NCBI RefSeq assembly: GCF_017352195.1
Contig: NZ_CP071445.1
Location: 806,001-870,000 of the forward strand
DNA: 64,000 nucleotides
Direction of reading: 5' to 3'
From: Sedimentibacter sp. zth1
GTDB taxonomy: Bacteria; Bacillota; Clostridia; Tissierellales; Sedimentibacteraceae
Positions 8,474 to 18,354 of the stretch are shown here, one piece after another (within the stretch, counting starts at the first letter, position 1; each line of letters opens with the position of its first letter). The position numbers and the translations under genes are program-made. The notes beneath the pieces are model-generated. The model ran no database searches. It had not been told where the DNA came from and worked only from the letters and a program-made list of their open reading frames with translations.

Positions 8474-9445
8474 CTATTTGTATAGTGCAGTAATAGACAC
8501 CCAGTCTTCTTTCTGTCTAGTTTCAAGAATTTCAAAACCAATATTTTTAAGTGTTTCTTTAACTTTGTCTACATATTTTTCTATTATACCAGATGTAACC
8601 AAAATACCGCCTTGTTTTAAAAATTTTGGAAAGCTATCGCTCATTGCTATAATAATATCTGCAATGATATTTACAGCAATCATGTCATATTGATTGTATC
8701 CTATAGTATCTTGTAGTCTTTCATCCTCAATTACATTACCACAGTATGTTGTAAATTTATCTTCATGAATTCCATTTACAAGTGCATTTTCCCTAGCTAT
8801 TCTAACTGCATTTTCATCAATGTCTACACCAACAACATTTTTTGCTCCCAATAAAATTGAAGCAATGGAAAGTATTCCGCTTCCACAACCCATATCTAAG
8901 ATTTTCATATCTTTTTTGATGTATTTTTCAATTTGTTCAATACATAACTGAGTCGTAAAATGCTGTCCTGTACCAAAGCTTGCTCCAGGGTCAATTTCCA
9001 ACACTACTCTATCTGTATCGTTTTCAACAGTTTCCCAAGTTGGTTTAATAATAATATGCTTACCAACCTCAAAAGGCTTGAAAAACTGTTTCCAATTATT
9101 TGCCCAATCTTCATCATTTACGGTATTCATCTGAAGATTTAAACTTCCCATATCAATACCAAAACTATCATTTTTTAAATTATCTATTTCACTTTTCAAG
9201 GCTAAAAGTTGTTTTTCACCTTGTTCATCTTCATTCAAGTATAATTTAACTCTACTAGGACAATTTTTCATATTATTTAAACTTTCATCATAATAATCCC
9301 AATTCATAGTTTTACTTTCTAAAAACTCTTCAAATACACTAGCATCTTCAATAATTACTTCAGTAATATCAAGCTTTAATAAAATAGCATTTAGTATTTC
9401 TAAACCTTGCGATGTTGTTTCTATAATAATCTCATTAAATTTCAT
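8474..9445 (-). CDS. prmA: Ribosomal protein L11 methyltransferase
   Basis: PrmA trimethylates L11. At 323 aa it is of normal length. The N-terminal recognition domain includes ANNWKQFFKP. The Rossmann SAM site is LDMGCGSGILSIASILLGA and the catalytic-loop region is YDMIAVNIIADIII. It is the first gene of the pair with rsmE. Confidence 0.95.
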   Translation of the reverse strand: MKFNEIIIETTSQGLEILNAILLKLDITEVIIEDASVFEEFLESKTMNWDYYDESLNNMKNCPSRVKLYLNEDEQGEKQLLALKSEIDNLKNDSFGIDMGSLNLQMNTVNDEDWANNWKQFFKPFEVGKHIIIKPTWETVENDTDRVVLEIDPGASFGTGQHFTTQLCIEQIEKYIKKDMKILDMGCGSGILSIASILLGAKNVVGVDIDENAVRIARENALVNGIHEDKFTTYCGNVIEDERLQDTIGYNQYDMIAVNIIADIIIAMSDSFPKFLKQGGILVTSGIIEKYVDKVKETLKNIGFEILETRQKEDWVSITALYK

Positions 9446-9588
9446 GTGTTTCTCCTATCTTAAAACAATTATGTTATCCATAAATATATAATATACAAAC
9501 ATTTTTGTCAAATATTTAAAAATTATGTGTAATAATTTAAAATTTTGGATATAATAAACAAGTCGAGAGTAAAATAATGAATTAATAT

Positions 9589-9625
9589 AAAAAATGCCCT
9601 ATAGTACAATCATAGCGCATTTTTT
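9589..9625. terminator. Bidirectional terminator between prmA and the antiporter gene
   Basis: AAAAAATGC pairs with GCATTTTTT across an inner CTATAG/CATAG stem. A T-run follows on either strand. On the minus strand it serves the antiporter gene. Confidence 0.6.
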
Positions 9626-9648
9626 ATTTTTTGTTATTCATTATAATT

Positions 9649-10596
9649 TTATATAATAAATGATATAGCTATAATATAAGCTATGTAAACAGCAATCATT
9701 ATAATTCCTTGAACTCGGTGTAATTTTTCTTTAAACAATGTTGGAATAACAAATATACCCATCACTGCGAAGCAAACAGGTATGTCAATCATAAATGTTT
9801 GTTTAGCAATTGGTAAAGAACCACCTGATAACAAAGCACACACTGGTAAAATAATTGTAACATCAATTATATTTGCACCTAAAATATTACCTAATCCTAA
9901 AGAACCTTGCTTTTTAACAATAGAAATAATTGTTGTAATCAATTCTGGCAATGAAGTTCCAATTGCAATAACTGTTAAACCAATTACACTTTCAGATATT
10001 CCTATAATTCTAGCAAGTTCACTACCATTATCTACGAGTAATCTTGCGCCAATAACAATACCTGCTGCACCACCAATAAATTTTAAAGCATTAATTACAA
10101 TATCTTTTTTACCATAAATCATATGTTTTTCATTCGATATTTCAGATTTAGCTGATTTTACATTTTCTATGATAAATATAAAAAACATTGCTAATAAAAC
10201 AAGACTTCCGCCTAATTTCAATTCACCACTAAGCGATAGTAATAACAATGATAAACAAGATACAATCATCAAAATACCTTTAAAAGCAAAACTTTTTCTT
10301 TTAACAACTGCCGGTATACAAACTATTGAGATACCCATAACTAAGCCTGTATTGCATGTAACAGAGCCAATTGCATTTCCTATAGCCATTCCTACTTTTC
10401 CATCAACTGCAGCCATAGCGGATACAATTAATTCTGGAAGAGTTGTGGCTAAACTTACGACTGTAGCACCAACTATAAACTTTGGAATACCCGAAACTTC
10501 CGCAATCCAAGTAGCTGCGTCAACAAAGTAATCTCCACCTTTTAAAATTAGTATAATACCTAAAACAAATAAAAGTATTACAATAAAAATTTCCAT
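9649..10596 (-). CDS. CaCA family Na+/Ca2+ antiporter (YrbG-like)
   Basis: The 315-aa integral membrane protein has the two CaCA alpha-repeats: VVSLATTLPELIVSAMAA...GNAIGSVTCN in the first half and VIAIGTSLPELITTIIS...GNILGANIID in the second. About ten hydrophobic helices are visible. The chosen start at 10596 has GGAGG upstream; a longer frame runs into the leader RNA and is not coding. Family members exchange Na+ or H+ for Ca2+. The Mn-type riboswitch ahead suggests that here the substrate includes Mn2+. Confidence 0.9.
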   Translation of the reverse strand: MEIFIVILLFVLGIILILKGGDYFVDAATWIAEVSGIPKFIVGATVVSLATTLPELIVSAMAAVDGKVGMAIGNAIGSVTCNTGLVMGISIVCIPAVVKRKSFAFKGILMIVSCLSLLLLSLSGELKLGGSLVLLAMFFIFIIENVKSAKSEISNEKHMIYGKKDIVINALKFIGGAAGIVIGARLLVDNGSELARIIGISESVIGLTVIAIGTSLPELITTIISIVKKQGSLGLGNILGANIIDVTIILPVCALLSGGSLPIAKQTFMIDIPVCFAVMGIFVIPTLFKEKLHRVQGIIMIAVYIAYIIAISFII

Positions 10597-10632
10597 AAAT
10601 AGACCTCCAATAATATTTTGCCCATAAAGATA

Positions 10633-10668
10633 AAAAAAACTCTTAGCATTATAATATAATGCCAAAAG
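10633..10668 (-). terminator. Riboswitch expression-platform terminator
   Basis: On the minus strand CTTTTGGCATTATA pairs with TATAATGCTAAGAG and is followed by eight T. The stem re-uses the 3' strand of the riboswitch closing helix (CTTTTG), so aptamer folding and termination are mutually exclusive. Confidence 0.85.
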
Positions 10669-10761
10669 TCTCGTTTCCTTAAAAAAAATCAATTAAGGTG
10701 TATAACCACCGATTGAAAAATCAGATGATGTTGATTATACAACATAACTACTCCCTTTTGC
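10662..10761 (-). promoter_or_regulatory. yybP-ykoY (Mn2+) riboswitch aptamer
   Basis: The minus-strand leader begins GCAAAAGGGAGTAG and ends GGAAACGAGACTTTTG. These are the two halves of the yybP-ykoY signature (AAAGGGGAGUAG ... CAAGACCUUU in known examples), here with one G fewer. Internal ATCAACAT and GGTGGTTATACACC arms fit the intervening helices. It lies directly ahead of a CaCA antiporter gene, a known class of target. The identification is by motif, not by covariance scoring. Confidence 0.82.
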
Positions 10762-10768
10762 TTATATG

Positions 10769-10797
10769 AGTATAACTTATATAGGAAATTATGTCAA
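10769..10797 (-). promoter_or_regulatory. Promoter of the riboswitch-antiporter transcript
   Basis: The minus strand reads TTGACA (10797-10792), exactly 17 bp, then TATACT (10774-10769). It is a near-consensus housekeeping promoter whose start would fall just before the aptamer. Confidence 0.8.
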
Positions 10798-10815
10798 TAA
10801 ATAATTTTGATGTGG

Positions 10816-10836
10816 AGTTGCGTAGCAACTTTTTTA
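10816..10836 (+). repeat. Short hairpin repeat, copy 1 (GTTGCGTAGCAAC)
   Basis: AGTTGCGTAGCAACT followed by TTTTTT looks like a rightward terminator, but no rightward gene ends here. The same 15-mer plus T-run recurs on the minus strand at about 22,645-22,665, where it ends the S51 peptidase transcript. Confidence 0.5.
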
Positions 10837-10843
10837 TACAATC

Positions 10844-11614
10844 TTATTCACATAATATGTTTAAATCAATAAATTTACATACGCCATCATTGTCATTGTT
10901 TTCTGCAATATATTTAGCTGAATTCAACACGTTATTAATTGCGTTTTCAACAGCTACACCATATCCGCAATATTTAACCATTTCTTCATCGTCATTATCA
11001 TCGCCAAATGCAGCTATTTCATCTAATGAAATATTATAATATTCTGCTAATGTTTTTATACCATTTAGCTTGGTAGCTTGATTAGACAATATTTGAAATA
11101 AATAACCTGCTGCAATTTTTCCATATAAATTTGAAGGCAAAAGGTTGATTATTTTTTGCAGTTCCACGTCATTTTCAACAGTAAGCAATATTTTGTCTGC
11201 CTCAAGGCTAAATTCTTTAAAATCAGTAATTATGTTGTTGGTAACTGTTCCGAATACATTTTCTATATCAAAATTAGAAAATATTATGTCATCTGACTCA
11301 ACTGATAATTTACAGTCTGGATATATATTTATTATTTTTTGGATTAAATCAAAAGTTATCTTATTACTAATTGTGTTTTTTTCTAACACTTTCCCATCTA
11401 TTGTAATTAGCGCACCATTTAAACAAATTATATCATTGCAACCAATTTGTTTAGCATACTCAATTGTTGCTCTATATGGTCTTGCAGTTGCAATTACGAG
11501 TTTTATACCATTACGCTTACATCTATTTAAAATTTTTAATGAATAATCTGAAATTGTTTTATCTGTTCTCAGGAGAGTTCTGTCTAAATCCATAACTATC
11601 ATTTTAGTTTTCAT
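10844..11614 (-). CDS. HAD superfamily Cof-type phosphatase
   Basis: The 256-aa protein has the four HAD motifs: DLDRTLLRTD with the nucleophile Asp, VIATARP, a lysine in the KLNGIKTLAEYY region, and AFGDDNDDEEMV. The C2-type cap in the middle places it with Cof/YidA-like sugar-phosphate or cofactor phosphatases. The substrate is not predictable. It is a single gene, divergent from the pyridoxal kinase gene. Confidence 0.92.
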   Translation of the reverse strand: MKTKMIVMDLDRTLLRTDKTISDYSLKILNRCKRNGIKLVIATARPYRATIEYAKQIGCNDIICLNGALITIDGKVLEKNTISNKITFDLIQKIINIYPDCKLSVESDDIIFSNFDIENVFGTVTNNIITDFKEFSLEADKILLTVENDVELQKIINLLPSNLYGKIAAGYLFQILSNQATKLNGIKTLAEYYNISLDEIAAFGDDNDDEEMVKYCGYGVAVENAINNVLNSAKYIAENNDNDGVCKFIDLNILCE

Positions 11615-11778
11615 TTTTATTCCTCCAACTATTATTGTAATTATAAAATTTTGTGTGTATTATTTAGAATACAACGTTTTCCTTTGCTTGTCAATAATAG
11701 TTTTTTAAAATTACATTGTAGAAATTTATATAATAATGGTGTATTATATTTATATATAAAAAATACAGGAGATTAATT

Positions 11779-12648
11779 ATGAAAAATATTGTACCTACAA
11801 TTGCAGCAATTCATGATATTTCAGGTTATGGTAGATGTTCTACAACTGTTGCTTTACCTATTTTATCTGCTCTTGGTTGCCAAGTATGTCCTTTACCTAC
11901 TGCAATACTTAGTAATCATACAGGATATAAGGATTTTTTCTTTTTTGACTATACTGATTATTTAGAAGAATATTATAAACATTGGGAAATCAATAATTTC
12001 AAATTTGATTGTATGTATAGTGGATTTCTAGGCTCTCAAAAACAAATTGAAATTATAACAGATATAATTGAAAGAATGAAAAAAAATAATAATACCTTGA
12101 TTGTTGTTGATCCTGTTATGGGTGACCATGGCGAGGTCTATTCTACATATACAAAAGAATTAATAGAAAAAATGAATGAGCTTGTAAAACATGCTGATAT
12201 AATAACTCCAAATTTGACTGAGGTATGTATTTTGCTCAATATCAAATATGAATCAACTAATTTATCGATTGAAACATTAAAGGACTATTTGTATAAATTG
12301 AGCACTATCGGCCCAAATACGGTGCTTATAACAGGTGTAAAAACTGTAGACAATGAGTTTGTAAATGTATGCTATGATAAAAAAGAAAATAAATATTACA
12401 AAATACCTTATGAAAATATTGATATTAAATATCCTGGAACAGGAGATTTATTTACCTCATTATTTGTTGGATATTTGTTTAAGGGATTAAAATTACCCGA
12501 AGCTATAGAAAAAGCTTCAAAATTTGTTACATTGGCTGTTAAAACTACTTCAAAATATGATGTAGATATAAACAATGGTGTATTGTTTGAGCTAATAATG
12601 AAAGATTTGTTTAATGAAAATAATATTTATAATTATTTAGTAATTTAA
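11779..12648 (+). CDS. pdxY: Pyridoxal/pyridoxamine kinase
   Basis: A PfkB-like ribokinase-fold enzyme of 289 aa. AAIHDISGYGRCSTTVALPILSAL binds the substrate, VVDPVMGDHGEVY and LITGVKT lie in the middle, and the anion-hole/catalytic motif is PGTGDLFTSLFVGY. It phosphorylates vitamin B6 vitamers for salvage to PLP. The start has AGGAG upstream. It is monocistronic. Confidence 0.92.
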   Translation: MKNIVPTIAAIHDISGYGRCSTTVALPILSALGCQVCPLPTAILSNHTGYKDFFFFDYTDYLEEYYKHWEINNFKFDCMYSGFLGSQKQIEIITDIIERMKKNNNTLIVVDPVMGDHGEVYSTYTKELIEKMNELVKHADIITPNLTEVCILLNIKYESTNLSIETLKDYLYKLSTIGPNTVLITGVKTVDNEFVNVCYDKKENKYYKIPYENIDIKYPGTGDLFTSLFVGYLFKGLKLPEAIEKASKFVTLAVKTTSKYDVDINNGVLFELIMKDLFNENNIYNYLVI

Positions 12649-12655
12649 TACGTGA

Positions 12656-12704
12656 AAAAGGTATTACTCTACAACCAACTTAGTAAAGTAATACCTTTTT
12701 ATAT
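12656..12704. terminator. Bidirectional terminator between pdxY and the SLH gene
   Basis: AAAAGGTATTACT pairs with AGTAATACCTTTT around a 20-nt loop. It can end both converging transcripts. Confidence 0.8.
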
Positions 12705-12724
12705 ATTTAACTTTGTAATATAAA

Positions 12725-15382
12725 TTATTTATAAATTATAATTTCCATAAATCTACGCAAAACTGCACTCACCTGTGCCCTTGTAGCTGTTCCTTTAGGT
12801 TTAAATTTAAAATTACCAGTACCATTAATTATTCCAGCTTGCTGCATTGCAAATATAGCTTCTTTTGACCAATTACTAAAATTGTTAACATCATTAAATA
12901 AATATTTTTCGCTCATAACTGGTATTTCATATCCTGAATATTGTGCAAATTTATACATCATTACTGACATTTCTTCTCTAGTAATTGGTTTATCAGGTGA
13001 AAAATTATTATTTCCTACACCAGTAGCAATATTGGCTTTAACTGCCCATTCAATATATGGTGTATAATATTTGTTTTCGTCAACATCTTCAAAACCACTT
13101 TTAACAGATCCTTCTAAATCTACATCTACATCAAGATATAACCTTGCAAGTCTTCCTAAAACTGTTACAAACATTCCTCTTGTCATTTCGTTATTTGGTA
13201 AAAATGTGTCATTATTATACCCTGAGAAAATACCTAATTCTATCATAAAATCAATGTCTATTTCTGCCCAATGATTAACGGTATCTCGGTAGCATTTTGA
13301 ATTATTATTTCTACCAAGACCTACTATTCCTAGTTTATCTGTTTTCAAAATAAAGTATTTACTATTTTCTTCATAATCATAATTTTTACAATAAACTACT
13401 CTATTATTATCATCTATTATTACAAAAAATATACTATCCTGTCTTCTATTATTATCTTTTACTAAGCCTCTCAATTTATCAATTTTGTCTATTATTGAAG
13501 AATTCATATCGTATTTTATTCCAATTTCAACGTCTTTAAAATCAAAATCATTAATATACGAAACTGCTTTTCTTCCATTTATTACCATATTGTAATAAAC
13601 GGAGTAATTATATACAGGTCTTTTGTAGATAATTTTTTTCATAGAATTAGTAAGCTTACTCTTATCAAGTTTTTCAATATTTATTATGATATCATTTTCA
13701 GTTTCATTATAAATAGTATACAACGAGTTATAGTTAAATTCTAAATAAGTATTATTAGTTTCAACATACAATGATTTGACATTATAATTTAAAATTTTGT
13801 TAATAGAATTATGATCTAAAACTATTTTTATACATTCGCTTTTTAGACTTCCTTGATTGTTAACAAGTCTAATTTTTAACGAAATATCTCTAACTTTTTT
13901 GCTTGACATAAATTTATTTGCCTTGTTCAATGCGTTTGATATTATATTTTTTGATACACTAATACCATTGCTTATTTTAATATCATCAACCGGTACTATA
14001 TCTATACATGCAATCAAAGGTTTAAGCCTTTCATCTGCATTTTCAAAGCTAATTTTATAATATAGATTATCTGTATTAGCAGGAATCACTGAAATTGAAA
14101 ACTTTTCTATATTTGAGCATGGGCTATAACCAAATAAAGTACTACCTTTATATATAATTTCAACATAATAATCCCCAACTTGCAAAGGTGCGTTTTCTAG
14201 TTTTTTTCCAATAATATTTCCATCACGTTCGTAGAAATTAACTTCACATTTAGGTAGGTTGATTATTTTACCACTTAATTCACTATATTCCTTTATGTAA
14301 TAACTGATATTAGGTACTTTTTCATTGTATTCAAAAATATTTAATGTTGGCATATCAAAAAATATTTTTGTTTTTGCACCAATTCTTATAGTATTGTCGT
14401 TGAAAACATATATACCATAGCTTTCTAGATCCGAATCATATATAAATTTTTCTATATCAAGATACTGTTCATCTTTTGCATAAACTAACAAAGTACTTAA
14501 TGTTCTTTTAGACGAAGAAATACCTATTGTTCCATCTATTTTACCTACAATATTTATATAGGTGTTCTCCAAATAAACATTTTCATTGTCTATATTATCA
14601 ATAATACTTATTTTTCCTTTTATAGCTAAAGATGCGCCAAATTTGACAAATACATTGCCTAATTTAATTGATTTATTACTAATTATTTTTCCACCAAATA
14701 AGTTTAAATCACCATTATCAATAAAAATTGCACCACCAAATGAACTACAGTTATTTTCTATAGAACCACCATACATATTTAAAATTCCATTTTGCACATA
14801 TATAGCTCCTCCATACGATGTTACATTATGATTATTTTGAATTTTAACACCATCATATAAATTAATAATCCCATGACTGAGCTTTATCAATGCTTCTTCT
14901 GATTTTATTGAGTTATTGACAGACAAATTACTATCATCCCATTCTGCTCCTCCATCAATAACTAAAGCATTTCCATCTCCCATACCACCAATTTTTCCAA
15001 AAGTTAAGGTACTAAATTTTTCGGTTTCAAATAAAGCACCCCAAAATACTGTGTTTTGTGTATCCTTATTTATTTGTCTGTAAATTTTTCTATTGCCTTT
15101 AGCTACAACTTGAATATTCTTATAAGGATTAACTTTCAATGTTTCATCTACATAACAATCCCTTATTATGCTAATAATTGCGTTATCAATGTTATCCTTC
15201 TCATTAATATAATTAATAGCATCACCTAGTGTACAAAACTCTTTAGTACTTTCTTCATTATTAATTTGAAGAATAACTACTGTTTTTTCAGTAATAGTTT
15301 TCTCATCAGCATAAATATTTAAGATACCGCTAAGTATAGTTATAGTAAGAAAAAAACCAATGATTTTAATAATTAATTTCAT
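12725..15382 (-). CDS. S-layer homology protein with a beta-helix-like domain
   Basis: The 885-aa secreted protein starts with a signal peptide (KLIIKIIGFFLTITILSGILN). Residues about 190-290 contain repeated 'GGAIYVQNGILNMYGG'-type turns typical of right-handed beta-helix adhesins. A long region of unknown fold follows. The C-terminus has three SLH modules (from about residue 690: DTVNHWAEIDIDFM; DVDENKYYTPYIEWAVKA; DVNNFSNWSKEAIFAM) that would anchor it to the cell-wall polymer. It is probably a cell-surface structural or adhesive protein. No catalytic residues are evident. Confidence 0.9.
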   Translation of the reverse strand: MKLIIKIIGFFLTITILSGILNIYADEKTITEKTVVILQINNEESTKEFCTLGDAINYINEKDNIDNAIISIIRDCYVDETLKVNPYKNIQVVAKGNRKIYRQINKDTQNTVFWGALFETEKFSTLTFGKIGGMGDGNALVIDGGAEWDDSNLSVNNSIKSEEALIKLSHGIINLYDGVKIQNNHNVTSYGGAIYVQNGILNMYGGSIENNCSSFGGAIFIDNGDLNLFGGKIISNKSIKLGNVFVKFGASLAIKGKISIIDNIDNENVYLENTYINIVGKIDGTIGISSSKRTLSTLLVYAKDEQYLDIEKFIYDSDLESYGIYVFNDNTIRIGAKTKIFFDMPTLNIFEYNEKVPNISYYIKEYSELSGKIINLPKCEVNFYERDGNIIGKKLENAPLQVGDYYVEIIYKGSTLFGYSPCSNIEKFSISVIPANTDNLYYKISFENADERLKPLIACIDIVPVDDIKISNGISVSKNIISNALNKANKFMSSKKVRDISLKIRLVNNQGSLKSECIKIVLDHNSINKILNYNVKSLYVETNNTYLEFNYNSLYTIYNETENDIIINIEKLDKSKLTNSMKKIIYKRPVYNYSVYYNMVINGRKAVSYINDFDFKDVEIGIKYDMNSSIIDKIDKLRGLVKDNNRRQDSIFFVIIDDNNRVVYCKNYDYEENSKYFILKTDKLGIVGLGRNNNSKCYRDTVNHWAEIDIDFMIELGIFSGYNNDTFLPNNEMTRGMFVTVLGRLARLYLDVDVDLEGSVKSGFEDVDENKYYTPYIEWAVKANIATGVGNNNFSPDKPITREEMSVMMYKFAQYSGYEIPVMSEKYLFNDVNNFSNWSKEAIFAMQQAGIINGTGNFKFKPKGTATRAQVSAVLRRFMEIIIYK

Positions 15383-15466
15383 CTAAATACCACCTATCAC
15401 AATAATTTATTATATGTAACAAACTTATCATATAATAATTGTAAAATATTGTAATAAACAAGAAAT

Positions 15467-15497
15467 AAAAAAAATAGTTGCATATTTCGTGCAACTA
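15467..15497 (-). terminator. Terminator of the 15.5-kb membrane protein gene
   Basis: TAGTTGCA pairs with TGCAACTA (15475-15497), and the minus strand continues with eight T. Confidence 0.75.
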
Positions 15498-15510
15498 AAA
15501 TCGACTATAA

Positions 15511-15825
15511 TTATTTTTTTATGATTTTACTTGATATGTAACTACTTAATAATGCAAGACCTCCATAAATTAGAGCATAAGATAATGCTGAATCATCATA
15601 GAATAAAAAAGCTGTAGGAACAAATAACACACCTACTGTGATAGGATATAAAATATTAAATCCGTATTTAGAACCACACACAAAAGCTTCGGCTATGGTT
15701 AACATTGGAAATATTAACGTTAATAACATTACTAAGTGGTTCTGATTACTTGAAATAAGTGGCAATATATAAAATGGCAATATATTAGCGGCTAAGTAAG
15801 GTAGCATCTTTTTTAACTTTTCCAT
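15511..15825 (-). CDS. Small integral membrane protein, 104 aa
   Basis: Three to four hydrophobic helices cover almost the whole protein (LAANILPFYILPLI, LVMLLTLIFPMLTIAEAF, ITVGVLFVPTAFLFY, YALIYGGLALLSSYI), with a lysine-rich start and end. The family is not recognised and no catalytic motif is seen. It is monocistronic, between the SLH gene and a regulator gene. Confidence 0.75.
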   Translation of the reverse strand: MEKLKKMLPYLAANILPFYILPLISSNQNHLVMLLTLIFPMLTIAEAFVCGSKYGFNILYPITVGVLFVPTAFLFYDDSALSYALIYGGLALLSSYISSKIIKK

Positions 15826-15910
15826 AGTATCTCCTTAAATTATATAATGAAAACATTTTACTATATCCTAGTCATAATTTCAATATAATTTTATTTTATT
15901 TAAAATTCGC

Positions 15911-15940
15911 AAAAAAAACTAGGCGAACTCATTACCTAGT
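15911..15940 (-). terminator. Terminator of the HxlR gene
   Basis: ACTAGG and CCTAGT form a stem just after the stop codon, and the minus strand continues with eight T. Confidence 0.75.
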
Positions 15941-15942
15941 TT

Positions 15943-16278
15943 TTACTCATTTTTAAATCCATCTACATACTCTTGACCTAATTCTTCCATTATCTCAAAT
16001 GCTTTAATTAATTTTTTACCCTTATCTTCTGTTAAATAGTATTCTACTTTAAAAGGTTCGTTAACAAAGTTTTTTTTACCTACTAAACCATATAATCTTA
16101 GCTCGTTCAGTTGTTCTAATAGCATTTTTTCACTAATTCCTTTTATACTCCTTTTCAATTGAAAAGTTGTGGCGCCTGATCTAAATCTAAGTTGCCAAAG
16201 AATAACTGTTTTCCATTTACCTTTTAAAATATCATGTACATATTCTAAAGGATTGATACTGTTTTCACTTGCTTTCAT
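15943..16278 (-). CDS. HxlR-family winged-helix regulator
   Basis: The 111-aa protein shows the HxlR winged helix: DILKGKWKTVILWQL, TTFQLKRSIKGISEKMLLEQLNELRLYGLVGK and a wing ending in VEYYLTEDKGKKLI. The usual N-terminal cysteine found in redox-sensing members is absent. The target genes are unknown. No adjacent divergent gene makes an obvious regulon. Confidence 0.88.
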   Translation of the reverse strand: MKASENSINPLEYVHDILKGKWKTVILWQLRFRSGATTFQLKRSIKGISEKMLLEQLNELRLYGLVGKKNFVNEPFKVEYYLTEDKGKKLIKAFEIMEELGQEYVDGFKNE

Positions 16279-16445
16279 TGTAGATTTCTCCTATTTCATA
16301 TATGAAACCACATAATTATTAAAACAATAATTTTTTAGGTATCTTACATAATTAAACTTAGAATATTATTATACCACCAGTTATAAAAATTATAACTTTA
16401 AATGATAATTTATATTTTGCATAATAATTTACTTCGAAATTCCAT

Positions 16446-17096
16446 TTATAAACTTTTAACTATTTTTACTACTCTACTAGTACCTAGTCTATCAGCACCA
16501 AGTTCAATAAATTTTTCAGCATCTTCTAATGTTTTAATTCCACCAGCAGCTTTTACTTTTACATCTTTTCCAACATGGTTACGCATCAATTTAACTGCAT
16601 CAAAAGTTGCTCCACTTGTTGAAAATCCAGTAGAAGTTTTGATATATTCTGCATTAGATTTAGTAACAATTTCACACATTTTAATTATTTCTTCATCTGT
16701 TAGCAAACATGTTTCAATTATTACCTTTAACAATTTTCCATTGCATGCTTCTTTAATTTGATTAATTTCAACAAGTATTTCATCATATTTTTTATCTTTT
16801 AACATTCCTATATTTATAACCATATCTATTTCGTCAGCACCATTATGAACAGCATCCTTAGTTTCAAAAACTTTTGTTGATGTCGTCATATATCCATTTG
16901 GAAAACCAATTACAGTACATATAGGTAATTCATCAACTACATAATCCTTAGCTTGTTTTACAAAATATGGAGGAATACAAACTGAAGCAGTTTTATATTT
17001 CATTCCATCATCACACAATGCTTTGATTTCATCCCAAGTAGATGTTTGAGCAAGTAATGTATGGTCTACAATTTTTAAAATGTTATCATATTTCAT
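16446..17096 (-). CDS. deoC: Deoxyribose-phosphate aldolase
   Basis: DeoC cleaves 2-deoxyribose-5-phosphate to acetaldehyde and glyceraldehyde-3-phosphate. The 216-aa class I aldolase has [26 protein letters not shown], the region [14 protein letters not shown], and [13 protein letters not shown] containing the Schiff-base lysine. The start at 17096 (ATG) is preferred because AAAGGG is too close to an upstream GTG. It lies 15 bp after udp, so the two form a nucleoside-catabolic operon. Confidence 0.94.
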   Translation of the reverse strand: MKYDNILKIVDHTLLAQTSTWDEIKALCDDGMKYKTASVCIPPYFVKQAKDYVVDELPICTVIGFPNGYMTTSTKVFETKDAVHNGADEIDMVINIGMLKDKKYDEILVEINQIKEACNGKLLKVIIETCLLTDEEIIKMCEIVTKSNAEYIKTSTGFSTSGATFDAVKLMRNHVGKDVKVKAAGGIKTLEDAEKFIELGADRLGTSRVVKIVKSL

Positions 17097-17111
17097 TTCA
17101 TTCACCCTTTA

Positions 17112-17894
17112 TTATTTATTAGATTTATCTTCTTTAATTAAAATTCTTAAAGCCTCAATTCCTACCTTTATAGCAGAGTCCGTATCATGAACTATTGGAT
17201 TATCTAATCCCTTTTTTTGTCTTTCTTGATTAGCAACAACTAAAAAATTCGAACCTACCCTTACCCTTTTATGAGCACCAACAATAAAAAGAGCAGCTGA
17301 TTCCATCTCTGAAGCTAAGCATCCCATTCTTAACCATGCATCCCATTTGTTCATAAGCTCATAGCTAACAGGCTTAGTTTCTGGTTCATGCTGTCCATAA
17401 AAAGCATCCTTACATTCCACTACACCTGTATGATAATTATAATTTAAATTTTTAGCAGCTTTAACAAGTGCATTTGTTACATTTAAATTTGAAACTGCAG
17501 GAAACTCTATTGGGGCATATTCTTTAGAAGTTCCTTCCATACGAATTGCTCCAGTAGCAACAACTATATCTCCACCTTTAACATTTATGTCCATACCTCC
17601 ACATGTTCCAACTCTAATAAAAGTATCAGCACCACAATTAACAAGCTCCTCTAAAGCTATGGAAGCTGATGGTCCACCAATTCCTGTTGAAGTAACACTA
17701 ACCTTTTCTCCATCTAAAAATCCTGTATATGTTATATATTCTCTATTATCAGCAATTAATTTTGCATCTTCAAAATATGCTGCGATTTTTTTACATCTCT
17801 TAGGGTCACCAGGCATAATAACATATCTTCCAACATCACCTTTTTTGATAACTAAATGATACTGTAAACCTTCTTCTCCCGAATATTTTTGCAT
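17112..17894 (-). CDS. udp: Uridine phosphorylase
   Basis: The 260-aa enzyme has the PNP/UDP family phosphate-binding loop [34 protein letters not shown] and the nucleoside-site [12 protein letters not shown]. It phosphorolyses uridine or deoxyuridine to base plus (deoxy)ribose-1-phosphate. With deoC downstream it would feed deoxyribose into glycolysis, although a phosphopentomutase is not in the window. Confidence 0.93.
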   Translation of the reverse strand: MQKYSGEEGLQYHLVIKKGDVGRYVIMPGDPKRCKKIAAYFEDAKLIADNREYITYTGFLDGEKVSVTSTGIGGPSASIALEELVNCGADTFIRVGTCGGMDINVKGGDIVVATGAIRMEGTSKEYAPIEFPAVSNLNVTNALVKAAKNLNYNYHTGVVECKDAFYGQHEPETKPVSYELMNKWDAWLRMGCLASEMESAALFIVGAHKRVRVGSNFLVVANQERQKKGLDNPIVHDTDSAIKVGIEALRILIKEDKSNK

Positions 17895-18354
17895 TTTATA
17901 TCTCCTTTCAAAATTGTATAAAAAAGCTGTGTATTTGTATATTACAACAAAAATTTTATTATGTCAATTTTATATAACTAGTATATTATTCATATAGTTT
18001 ACTAAAATAAATCATATTATCTACATAATTATAAAAGTTTTAAAATAAATGAAGAATGAGCTAAACAATAGCTTTAAAATATTAAACATTATTGTCAAAC
18101 AAACATAAAGTGGAAAAATATAGATGACAAAGATAAAGAGAAATACATATTTTCAATTTTTGGGACTACAAAACAATATCATATTAATTACATGTATAAT
18201 TTGCTATGAACATCTGCCTATATTCAACTTATTTCAACATTTATTATCATTATTTAACAAATATATATTATTTTTACTATTTATGTTTATTTTATAACTA
18301 AATTATAGTATAATAATAAGGAAAATATTTTAAATTACACAAGGAGAAAACATT
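17895..18354. other. 460-bp intergenic region between udp and the M16 peptidase gene
   Basis: It is very AT-rich. A TATAAT at 18,309-18,314 could be the -10 element for the rightward peptidase gene, with only a poor -35. A 57-codon frame at 18,124-18,297 (+) is hydrophobic, AT-driven and lacks a good ribosome binding site, so I do not call it. Nothing else is seen. Confidence 0.5.

Noticed and set aside
18124-18297. 57-codon hydrophobic frame upstream of the M16 peptidase gene
   Set aside because: Poor ribosome binding site, composition expected of AT-rich noncoding DNA, and it overlaps the likely promoter of the peptidase gene.
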